Below, in pieces: positions 56,959-64,000 of a stretch of DNA of 64,000 nucleotides. The stretch is from Rhodobacteraceae bacterium (ex Bugula neritina AB1) (GTDB lineage: Bacteria; Pseudomonadota; Alphaproteobacteria; Rhodobacterales; Rhodobacteraceae). The stretch lies in the NCBI GenBank assembly GCA_001730095.1, contig MDLF01000063.1, positions 1 to 64,000 on the forward strand, in the 5' to 3' direction. Position 1 is the first letter of the stretch; every line of letters starts with the position of its first letter. The position numbers and the translations under genes are program-made. The notes under the pieces are model-generated. The model had not been told where the DNA came from, ran no database searches, and saw nothing but the letters and a program-made list of their open reading frames with translations.

Positions 56959-58662
56959 TTAGACTGGCAAGCCTACCACAAATCGCGCACCCAGAGGTTC
57001 AGAAGTTACATCGGCCTCGGTTGGGCGGATGTTTTCAGCCCAGATCACGCCGCCATGTGCCTCGACAATCTGCTTGGAGATCGCAAGACCAAGGCCGGAG
57101 TTATTGCCAAAATGCTCTACCGGGCGCTGAGAATAGAAGCGCTTGAAGATCTTGGAGAGCGCCTGATCGGGGATACCTGGACCAGTGTCTTCGACCACAA
57201 TCAACACCCGATTGGCGCGGCGGCGTGCCCAGACGCGGATGGCGTCGCCTTCCTCGCAGAAGGATACTGCGTTGGTGATCAAGTTGACAAAGACCTGCGC
57301 CAGACGCGCCTCAAGCCCTTGCAGCAGGACAGGCTGGGCGGGCAGATCGGTGATGTAGTCGATGCCCTTGGCACGCGCGTCCTCGCCCAGGTAGTGATTC
57401 AGATTGCCAAGCATGGACAGAAGATCGAATTCCTCTTCCTCTTCTTTGACAAGCTCAGCATCCAGTCGCGAGGCATTGGAAATATCACTGACCAAACGGT
57501 CGAGACGGCGCACATCATGCTCGATCACATCCATCAGTTTCTGCCGCTGATCGTCACGGCGCACCATCCGCAGAGTGCCCACAGCTGATTGCAGGCTGGC
57601 CAGCGGGTTTTTGATTTCATGCGCAACGTCTGCTGCAAATTGTTCATTGCTGTCGATACGGGAGTAGAGCGCCTTAACCATTCCGCGCAATGCACGGCTG
57701 AGACGACCGATTTCGTCCGGCCGCGCCGACAGGTCCGGAATGCGAATCCGGCCCGGGTTGGATTTGCGGCTGCCCCGATCACGCCCCAGTTCAGCTGCCT
57801 CTGCCAGATCGGCAAGCGGGTTGGCAATGGTAGAGGCCAGCACCAGGCTGAGACCAACGGACACCAGCAGCGCCACAACGAACATTTGCAGGACACGTTC
57901 CTGTTCACCGCGCACCAGAGCGTCCACCTCACCAGTGGGTGAAGTCAAAGCGATTACCCCCACGGCGGACCCGTTGTGCATGATCGGCGTGGCCGCAGAA
58001 ATCACCCGGCTGCCGCTGGTGTCCACCACGGTTTCCACACCTGTTCCACCATTCATCGCCCGGTCAACCAGCCCACTGAGCCGTTCCTCAAGCGCCGGTC
58101 CGGAGGCAGAGGCCGGCGCATCGCCGCTATCCGCCAATCGCCAGAGGACCGCGAGCGCATCGCTGATGATGGTGCGGCTGCTGTTATCATTCAGCGTATT
58201 CAGCGCATTACTGCGGTCCGCACCCTTGATGCTGGAAATCAGGTTGCCGGTAGTATCAAACACAAAGGCCTCTACTCCGGCTCGCAGGCTCAGGCCTGCC
58301 AATGTGCTATCTACCTGAATACCGTCGCCCGCGGCAAAACTCACAGCGCCGGCTGACGGCATCTCGGCTTCAAACACATCACCGGCCAGCATTGCCTCAG
58401 AGACCAGAGCGCCGGCGCGCTGCTGCACCAGGCTTTGACGAGAGGAGTTCAGATAGAGAATGCCAGTGGCCAATATGATCAACGCGATCAGATTGAAGGT
58501 TATGATCCGGCGTGTCAGCGGCGACCCCTTGAGCGGCAGGAAACCTCGCCGGGCGCGTTTGACCTGCATTTCACGCGTCACCGACTGGTCCGGGGTAACC
58601 CAGTCTTCCCCCAGAACCACATCACCGTCCTGCTGGCGTTGCACTGTACTAGTATCGCGCAT
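56959..58662 (-). CDS. chvG: Sensor histidine kinase ChvG (ExoS-like)
   Basis: 567-residue membrane kinase. A TM helix at about residues 55-75 (ITFNLIALIILATGILYL), a periplasmic sensor region, a second TM and HAMP, then the phosphorylated His348 in DVAHEIKNPLASLQS, and N, G1 and G2 boxes (NLITNAVSFCEEG, VEDTGPGIPDQALSKIFKRF, NNSGLGLAISKQ). In rhizobia and Agrobacterium ChvG senses acid pH and envelope state. ATG 58662 with GGAG five bases upstream was preferred over the start at 58701. Confidence 0.93.
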   Translation of the reverse strand: MRDTSTVQRQQDGDVVLGEDWVTPDQSVTREMQVKRARRGFLPLKGSPLTRRIITFNLIALIILATGILYLNSSRQSLVQQRAGALVSEAMLAGDVFEAEMPSAGAVSFAAGDGIQVDSTLAGLSLRAGVEAFVFDTTGNLISSIKGADRSNALNTLNDNSSRTIISDALAVLWRLADSGDAPASASGPALEERLSGLVDRAMNGGTGVETVVDTSGSRVISAATPIMHNGSAVGVIALTSPTGEVDALVRGEQERVLQMFVVALLVSVGLSLVLASTIANPLADLAEAAELGRDRGSRKSNPGRIRIPDLSARPDEIGRLSRALRGMVKALYSRIDSNEQFAADVAHEIKNPLASLQSAVGTLRMVRRDDQRQKLMDVIEHDVRRLDRLVSDISNASRLDAELVKEEEEEFDLLSMLGNLNHYLGEDARAKGIDYITDLPAQPVLLQGLEARLAQVFVNLITNAVSFCEEGDAIRVWARRRANRVLIVVEDTGPGIPDQALSKIFKRFYSQRPVEHFGNNSGLGLAISKQIVEAHGGVIWAENIRPTEADVTSEPLGARFVVGLPV

Positions 58663-58712
58663 CCGCTCCGCTCCCTTGGCCGGGGCAAGATCGCCCCGCA
58701 TAGATGTGCCGC

Positions 58713-59417
58713 TTATTCTTCATTATAACGGTAACCGATTCCATAAAGGGTCTCGATTGCCGCAAAATCCGAATCTGCGCTGCGCATTTTCTTGCGCAGC
58801 CGCTTGATATGGCTGTCGATGGTACGGTCATCCACATAGACCTGATCGTCATAGGCCACATCCATCAGCTGATCACGGCTTTTGACGAAGCCGGGCCGCT
58901 GTGCCAATGCCTGCAAAAGCAGGAATTCCGTCACCGTCAGGGATACATCCTTGCCCTTCCAGCTGACTGCGTGACGCAGCGGGTCCATCCGCAAATTGCC
59001 ACGCTCCATTACTTTGGCTTCTGGCGAGGCCGTGCCGGCGGCATCGCTGCTGATCGCCTCCTGGCGGCGCAACAGTGCCCGGATCCGTTCTACCAGCAAA
59101 CGCTGCGAAAACGGCTTCTTGACATAATCGTCGGCCCCCATGCGCAGGCCCAGAACCTCGTCGATCTCATCGTCCTTGGACGTCAGAAAGATCACCGGCA
59201 TCTGAGACTTCTGTCGCAGCCGCTGCAACAGGTCCATGCCATCCATGCGCGGCATTTTGATATCCAGCACTGCCATATCCGGCAGTTTTTTATTGAAGGC
59301 ATCCAGTGCGGCCTGCCCATCATTGTAGGTTTCGACCTCAAAGCCCTCGGCTTCAAGTGTCATGGAAACCGATGTCAGGATGTTCCTGTCATCGTCAACC
59401 AAAGCAATCTTCGACAT
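58713..59417 (-). CDS. chvI: Response regulator ChvI (OmpR family)
   Basis: 234 residues. The receiver phosphorylation site is Asp52 in [13 protein letters not shown], with IALVDDDRN upstream and the LTSKD lysine. The C-terminal winged helix contains [20 protein letters not shown] and [16 protein letters not shown]. Partner of ChvG. First gene of the minus-strand block and divergent from pckA. Confidence 0.95.
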   Translation of the reverse strand: MSKIALVDDDRNILTSVSMTLEAEGFEVETYNDGQAALDAFNKKLPDMAVLDIKMPRMDGMDLLQRLRQKSQMPVIFLTSKDDEIDEVLGLRMGADDYVKKPFSQRLLVERIRALLRRQEAISSDAAGTASPEAKVMERGNLRMDPLRHAVSWKGKDVSLTVTEFLLLQALAQRPGFVKSRDQLMDVAYDDQVYVDDRTIDSHIKRLRKKMRSADSDFAAIETLYGIGYRYNEE

Positions 59418-59757
59418 CGGAATTGCCCCTAATCTGCTCTGTTATGTTTTGTTTTTAGCATGTTCATCGCCGTTATAGTGCTCCGAATCAATCCCATTTG
59501 AAGAATCGGGACGATCTTTGGACACAATTGGGGCAAAAATACCTTAGCGTTCACTGAACAGAGGGGCACATGCCGCGACGCAGAACAATGGTTGCGCTAA
59601 ACATCGCCTTGATGGCGCTAACTAGGTGAAACCGGCCTGTTCACCACCCAAAACGCCATGTTATGACCGCGCTACCGGCAGCGATGCCGTTTCTATTGCC
59701 CCACTGGCGCAGCCGCGCAGCCGCGTGCCGCCCGCGCCGCCACAGGAGAAAAAACGC
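59418..59757. promoter_or_regulatory. Divergent regulatory region between chvI and pckA
   Basis: 340 bases serving two back-to-back promoters. Its chvI-proximal part is AT-richer than the coding DNA. No clear repeat was found for ChvI binding. An in-frame extension of pckA upstream to 59626 is not supported because AGGAG lies just before ATG 59758. Confidence 0.5.
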
Positions 59758-61356
59758 ATGACATCTGGACGGGTTAACCCGCAATTCCGCCTCGAAGATC
59801 AGGGCATCGAGGGTCTGGGCAATGTCTACTACAACTTCATGGAACCGGCGCTGATCGAAGCCGCATTGCAGCGCGGTGAAGGCACGCTGGGCAATGGCGG
59901 CGCATTCCTTGTGACCACCGGTAAATTCACCGGCCGCTCGCCCAAGGACAAACATGTCGTGAAATCCGACAGTGTCCGCGACACCATCTGGTGGGACAAT
60001 AATGCAGCGATGAGCCCGGAAGGCTTTGATGCGCTCCATGACGACATGCTGGAGCACATGAAAGGCAAGGACTACTTCGTCCAGGATCTGGTTGGCGGCG
60101 CCGACCCGGCGCATGCGATCAACGTCCGCATGGTGACTGAGCTGGCCTGGCACAACCTGTTCATCCGCACCATGCTGCGTCGTCCCGACCGCGAAGATCT
60201 GGACGATTTCATCGCGGATTTCACTGTCATCAACTGCCCCAGCTTCCAGGCTGACCCCAAGAAGCATGACTGCCGTTCCGAAACCATCATCGCGATGAAC
60301 TTCGACCGCAAAATGATCCTGATCGGCGGCACCGAATATGCGGGCGAGAACAAGAAATCCGTGTTCACACTGCTGAACTACCTGCTGCCGGAAAAAGGCA
60401 TCATGCCGATGCACTGTTCCGCCAACCATGCCAAGGGCAACCCGGTTGATACCGCCGTGTTCTTCGGCCTGTCGGGCACTGGCAAGACCACCCTGTCCGC
60501 CGACCCGGACCGAGTGCTGATTGGCGATGATGAACATGGCTGGGCCGACAATGGCACCTTCAACTTTGAAGGCGGCTGCTATGCCAAGACCATCAACCTG
60601 AATGCCGAGGCAGAGCCGGAAATCTACGCGACCACCTCCAAGTTCGGCACCGTGATCGAGAACATGGTGTTCGATCCGGAGACCAAAGAGCTGGATTTCA
60701 ACGACGATAGCCTGACTGCCAACATGCGTTGCGCCTATCCGCTGCACTACATCTCCAATGCATCGGAAAGCGCCCGCGGCGGCCACCCAAAGAACATCAT
60801 CATGCTGACCTGTGATGCCTTTGGCGTTCTGCCTCCGATCGCACGGCTGACCCCGGCGCAGGCAATGTACCATTTCCTGTCGGGCTTCACTTCCAAGGTG
60901 GCAGGCACCGAGCGTGGCGTGACTGAGCCGGAACCGACCTTCTCCACTTGCTTTGGCGCGCCCTTCATGCCGCGCCGCCCCGAGGTTTACGGCAACCTGC
61001 TGCGCGAGAAGATTGCCCAGCACGGCGCAACCTGCTGGCTGGTCAATACCGGCTGGACCGGCGGTGCCTATGGCACCGGCAGCCGCATGCCGATCAAGGC
61101 CACCCGCGCGCTGCTGACTGCGGCGCTGGACGGCTCGTTGGCGGACGCAGAATTCCGCCAGGACGTGAACTTTGGTTTTGACGTGCCGGTCAACGTGCCC
61201 GGCGTGCCGGAACTGCTGCTGGATCCGCGCCGCACCTGGGACGACAAAGAGGCCTATGACGCGCAGGCTGCCAAGCTGGTTCAGATGTTCTCTGACAACT
61301 TTGGCCAATATCTGCCGTTCATCGACGAAGACGTGAAAGCCGCGGCCATCGGCTAG
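59758..61356 (+). CDS. pckA: Phosphoenolpyruvate carboxykinase (ATP)
   Basis: 532-residue gluconeogenic enzyme making phosphoenolpyruvate from oxaloacetate. [20 protein letters not shown], the P-loop [25 protein letters not shown] and [15 protein letters not shown] are the active-site blocks. Its position next to chvI and the PTS block recalls the known link of ChvI and PckA in alphaproteobacteria. Growth on amino acids such as hydroxyproline would need this enzyme. Confidence 0.98.
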   Translation: MTSGRVNPQFRLEDQGIEGLGNVYYNFMEPALIEAALQRGEGTLGNGGAFLVTTGKFTGRSPKDKHVVKSDSVRDTIWWDNNAAMSPEGFDALHDDMLEHMKGKDYFVQDLVGGADPAHAINVRMVTELAWHNLFIRTMLRRPDREDLDDFIADFTVINCPSFQADPKKHDCRSETIIAMNFDRKMILIGGTEYAGENKKSVFTLLNYLLPEKGIMPMHCSANHAKGNPVDTAVFFGLSGTGKTTLSADPDRVLIGDDEHGWADNGTFNFEGGCYAKTINLNAEAEPEIYATTSKFGTVIENMVFDPETKELDFNDDSLTANMRCAYPLHYISNASESARGGHPKNIIMLTCDAFGVLPPIARLTPAQAMYHFLSGFTSKVAGTERGVTEPEPTFSTCFGAPFMPRRPEVYGNLLREKIAQHGATCWLVNTGWTGGAYGTGSRMPIKATRALLTAALDGSLADAEFRQDVNFGFDVPVNVPGVPELLLDPRRTWDDKEAYDAQAAKLVQMFSDNFGQYLPFIDEDVKAAAIG

Positions 61357-61378
61357 GCCTCTTTTTACCATTGTTTTC

Positions 61379-61404
61379 AAAGCCCCGGCAGCCGCCGGGG
61401 CTTT
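61379..61404 (+). terminator. Terminator of pckA
   Basis: AAAGCCCCGGC and GCCGGGGCTTT form a perfect 11-base stem around AGCC, followed by more T. Confidence 0.9.
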
Positions 61405-61508
61405 TTCTTTTCACATGGCATTTACTTTGAGGAATTTATTTTTACTGTTGCGGGTGCGCGTCCGACATCGTCAACCGTGTTTAATATTGGTCCTGGAGGT
61501 CCGGATAT

Positions 61509-62192
61509 ATGAGTGATGAAGCCCTGGCAGTCTTCAACAGCGTTTTCGACTCAGCGAACTCCTTTGTTTACCGATGCGCCAACGATGAACATTTCACCAT
61601 GAGTTTCATGGCCGGACAGATTGAGCATCTATGCGGGCGTCCGCGGCAGGACATTCTGAACAACGCCAAAGTCTCCTTTGTGGAGATTATGCATGACGAG
61701 GACACCAAACAGGCTCTGGCTGCGATCGACGCCGCGATTGAAGAAGGCCAGCCCTGGGACGTGGCCTACCGGCTGTCGCACCCTGACGGCGGCAGCGCCT
61801 GGGTCAGGGAACGCGGCAACGCCGTCTATGATGACAAGGGAGAGATGATCTTTCTGGAAGGTCTTGTTGTCGATGCCTCAGCCGAGGTGGAACTGCGCAA
61901 GGAACTGGAAGGCACGCTCCAGAAAACCGAAGCGGATAATGCAGAAATCCTGAAACTGGCTGAAAACATCCTGCGCTCGGTGCAAAAACTTTCAATACTG
62001 GCAATCAATGCCGGTATCGAAGCTGCCCGGGCAGGCAAGGCCGGACAGGGGTTTGCGTTTCTGGCGCGTGAGATCAAGGCCCTTGCGGATGAAAATGGCG
62101 AATGGGCCAACCGGATCACGGATCAGATGGCGGGGCGCGACAGCTCTGCCCGGGAACGGATCATGCAAGGCAGTGCGCAGGATCAAAACTGA
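61509..62192 (+). CDS. PAS-domain protein with a truncated chemoreceptor signalling tip
   Basis: 227 residues, soluble. An N-terminal PAS domain (YRCANDEHFTMSFMAGQIEH, WDVAYRLSHPDGGSAWVRER) is followed by a coiled coil and a segment equal to the conserved hairpin tip of chemoreceptors: LSILAINAGIEAARAGKAGQ, GFAFLAREIKALADE. Typical receptors carry hundreds of residues of helix on either side; here only about 80 remain. It may be a miniature cytoplasmic receptor or a scaffold that binds CheA/CheW. Its last ten bases overlap the convergent dgt gene. GGAGG lies upstream of the ATG. Confidence 0.8.
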   Translation: MSDEALAVFNSVFDSANSFVYRCANDEHFTMSFMAGQIEHLCGRPRQDILNNAKVSFVEIMHDEDTKQALAAIDAAIEEGQPWDVAYRLSHPDGGSAWVRERGNAVYDDKGEMIFLEGLVVDASAEVELRKELEGTLQKTEADNAEILKLAENILRSVQKLSILAINAGIEAARAGKAGQGFAFLAREIKALADENGEWANRITDQMAGRDSSARERIMQGSAQDQN

Positions 62193-63544
62193 ACTGAGCC
62201 GGTGATCATCTCCCGGACTTTGACCGCATAGCGGTCTGTCATTCCAGAGACAAAATCCGCAAGTGAATGCATAGCGCTGCAGGCATCCCTGGTATCCCGA
62301 AGGTCGAGATCCACTGCACGGATCAATTGTCCCCAATGCGGGAACTGCCTGCCGAAGTCAGCCTGATCCCAGCCACAGGCGGCCAGATCGCTGTAAAGCC
62401 CGTGAAAATGATCCAGGATACGGTGCAGCGCCTGCCGACCAGCCACTTCCAATTCGGTCTTGCGGCGGGCCGCAAAGATGCGCTCGACCGACAGGCGCTG
62501 CAGCTCCGCAAAGGCGTCTGCCTTGGATGAAACACTGATCAGATCCCCATCAAATTCACCGCTCATGATGGCATCATAGTTATCCATGAAGGCCTGTATT
62601 GCTGCGCTGGTGGCCGCGCCGATGGATAGCGCCCGCAACAGCGCAACCCGCTCACCCAATGGCATCGCGGCGTCTTCTTCCCGGTTTGGCTTGCCAGTGA
62701 TGTCTTCCAGCACCGCAGCCACCTCAGCGCGGTCCAGATCGCCCACCGCCCCCGCATCCTCGATATCCATAATGCGGTAGCAAATGTCGTCCGCGGCCTC
62801 GACAAGGAAGGCAAGCGGATGGCGGCGATACCAGCCCGCGCTTTCACGGATCATGCCGGTGGCGGAACAAATCTCATCCAGCAGTACGGTGTCCGCCGCA
62901 AAGACACCGAATTTCTTGAGACCCGCATAGGGCGCCGGTCCATCGGCGCAGACAGCATCGCGCACCTGCCGGGTGCAGGGGTATTTCAGAAAAGCACCCA
63001 GCGTTGCATAGCTGAGCCGCAGACCGCCCTCGCGCCGGGCCATTTCCAGCCGCCCAGCAATGCGCAACCCCTGGGCGTTGCCCTCGAAATGCGCGAACTC
63101 TGCCTGTCGGTCTGCTGGAACCTCGGCCGCCAGCCCCTGGCCTGAGCGGAACTGCGCTGCGAACCAGCCCCCAATGCTGTCTTCGCCAGAGTGACCAAAA
63201 GGCGGATTGCCAATGTCGTGCAGAAGACAGGCCGCCTGAACGTGGCCTGCAATACGCAGCACTTGATCCGGAGTGATCCGGCCCGCCTTCAGCAGCGCGT
63301 GCCCCACGCCGGCTCCCAGCGAACGACCGACGCTGCATGTTTCCATGCTGTGGATCATCCGATGATGCACGTGGTCATGGCTGTAGAGCGGATGCACCTG
63401 GGTCTTCTGAGCCAACCGCCGGAACGGTTCGGAAAACAGGATGCGGTCATAATCCTGCAGATAGGCCTCGCGTCCCGGCTCCTCGGCAAAATCCGGTCGG
63501 CACAGCCGCCCCGGGTTCAGCAGCCTGTTCCACTCCATCGCCAT
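62183..63544 (-). CDS. dgt: Deoxyguanosinetriphosphate triphosphohydrolase-like protein (dGTPase)
   Basis: 453 residues with the HD motif typical of dNTPases: HHRMIHSMETCSVGR, ACLLHDIGNPPFGHSGED, then FEGNAQGLR and DDICYRIMDIEDAG. Cleaves dNTPs to nucleosides and triphosphate, tuning dNTP pools and phage sensitivity. ATG 63544 is preceded by GGAG. The opposite-strand overlap with the PAS protein gene is ten bases. Confidence 0.92.
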   Translation of the reverse strand: MAMEWNRLLNPGRLCRPDFAEEPGREAYLQDYDRILFSEPFRRLAQKTQVHPLYSHDHVHHRMIHSMETCSVGRSLGAGVGHALLKAGRITPDQVLRIAGHVQAACLLHDIGNPPFGHSGEDSIGGWFAAQFRSGQGLAAEVPADRQAEFAHFEGNAQGLRIAGRLEMARREGGLRLSYATLGAFLKYPCTRQVRDAVCADGPAPYAGLKKFGVFAADTVLLDEICSATGMIRESAGWYRRHPLAFLVEAADDICYRIMDIEDAGAVGDLDRAEVAAVLEDITGKPNREEDAAMPLGERVALLRALSIGAATSAAIQAFMDNYDAIMSGEFDGDLISVSSKADAFAELQRLSVERIFAARRKTELEVAGRQALHRILDHFHGLYSDLAACGWDQADFGRQFPHWGQLIRAVDLDLRDTRDACSAMHSLADFVSGMTDRYAVKVREMITGSVQF

Positions 63545-63607
63545 GTGTCTGCTCCTTTGCCTGTCTGGCGGCGGTTAAACGGCAGCCCGCGGGGAAATGC
63601 AAACGCT

Positions 63608-64000
63608 TCAGCGCGGCTTGATCCCGGCAGGTTCCAGCTTGTGCTCCGGCTCCACGTGAATCACCACCTGCGCTTCCGGCAGGGCGTCCCGGAGGGCAAT
63701 TTCAATCAGGTCGCAAATGCCATGCGACGCCCGCACCGTCATGGCACCGTCCACGACCATGTGAAATTCGATAAACAGCGCCTGCCCCGCCCGGCGTGTC
63801 TTAAGGTCATGCACCTGAAGCGCCCCGGTCGCCATGCGGTGAATAATCTCCTCGATTTTCCTCCGCTCCTCTTCCGGTGCCGCCGTGTCCATCAGGCCGC
63901 CGATCGAGGAGGCAATCACCAGCCAGCCTTCCCGCAGGATATTGACGGCCACCAAAAGCGCCAGCAGCGGATCCAGGAAGGCCCAGCCGCTGGCCAATGC
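63608..64000 (-). CDS. Cation diffusion facilitator transporter, C-terminal part (gene runs off the window)
   Basis: 131 residues of an inner-membrane metal exporter. The segment GWAFLDPLLALLVAVNILRE is the last transmembrane helix region and LMDTAAPEEERRKIEEII the start of the cytoplasmic domain, which ends in a metallochaperone-like fold (HVEPEHKLEPAGIKPR). The frame is open to the window edge, so the start and first helices are missing. Likely exports Zn, Fe or Mn. Confidence 0.9.
   Translation of the reverse strand, partial: ALASGWAFLDPLLALLVAVNILREGWLVIASSIGGLMDTAAPEEERRKIEEIIHRMATGALQVHDLKTRRAGQALFIEFHMVVDGAMTVRASHGICDLIEIALRDALPEAQVVIHVEPEHKLEPAGIKPR

Noticed and set aside
59641..61380. 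579-codon minus-strand open frame
   Set aside because: Antisense shadow of pckA.

Overview
The window looks like a chromosomal segment of a marine alphaproteobacterium of the Rhodobacteraceae (Roseobacter group, near Phaeobacter, Leisingera or Ruegeria). The main signs are high GC with GC-rich third codon positions, a monomeric isocitrate dehydrogenase, the alphaproteobacterial chvI-chvG-hprK-rapZ-manX-ptsH block, a DUF6473-like protein, small Rhodobacterales SH3 and twin-membrane proteins, and a dimethylglycine-dehydrogenase-type enzyme. The assignment rests on gene content and protein resemblance; no search was run.

Layout. 1-1.3 kb: the right end of an IS3-family element next to a broken 5'-nucleotidase gene. 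1.4-4.9 kb: dnaE. 5.4-13 kb: a mosaic of short units: two VOC-fold proteins, a YibI/YibH-like membrane pair, an aldo/keto reductase - D-amino-acid oxidoreductase - methyltransferase operon, and a divergent LysR / HD-domain pair. 13.3-23.3 kb: mostly minus-strand metabolic genes (GcvT-type dimethylglycine dehydrogenase, FAD-linked lactate/glycolate-type oxidase, gamma-glutamyltransferase, 2-hydroxyacid dehydrogenase), plus two paralogous membrane-anchored proteins of unknown function. 23.6-27.8 kb: icd converging on a chemoreceptor gene.

28.4-38.6 kb is the most coherent accessory system, a hydroxyproline uptake and catabolism cluster. It has an ABC importer (hypM,N,P,Q), deaminase (hypD), 4-hydroxyproline 2-epimerase (hypRE), FAD oxidoreductase (hypO), a second proline-racemase-family protein lacking both catalytic cysteines, a GntR/FCD regulator and a 2-oxoglutarate-semialdehyde dehydrogenase (hypH). 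A motif related to TTTTGTATCC recurs upstream of the importer, beside the regulator gene and upstream of hypH, which suggests one regulon. Import of trans-4-hydroxy-L-proline, epimerisation, oxidation, deamination and oxidation to 2-oxoglutarate would feed the TCA cycle. A decayed TRAP-permease tail lies inside the cluster.

38.7-47.5 kb (minus strand) holds parC, a lipoprotein, tuf, a potassium-channel gene, and rpsJ-rplC-rplD-rplW. The S10 operon ends in a terminator after rplW, with no rplB in the window. 47.7-54.9 kb: SH3 protein, SDR, twin-membrane protein, cobalamin adenosyltransferase, etfBA, DUF6473-like protein, 3-hydroxybutyryl-CoA dehydrogenase and an acyltransferase. 54.9-61.4 kb: the regulatory PTS / ChvGI block, divergent from pckA. 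61.5-64 kb: a miniature PAS chemoreceptor-like protein, a dGTPase-like gene and the end of a cation-diffusion-facilitator gene.

The strongest leads are the Ser/Thr proline-racemase paralogue with its operator family, the paralogous pair with a Cx8C tail, the AT-richer islet with a 31-residue membrane peptide between tuf and rpsJ, and the three-way-junction structure near 12.06 kb. No tRNA, rRNA, CRISPR array or recognised defence system was found.
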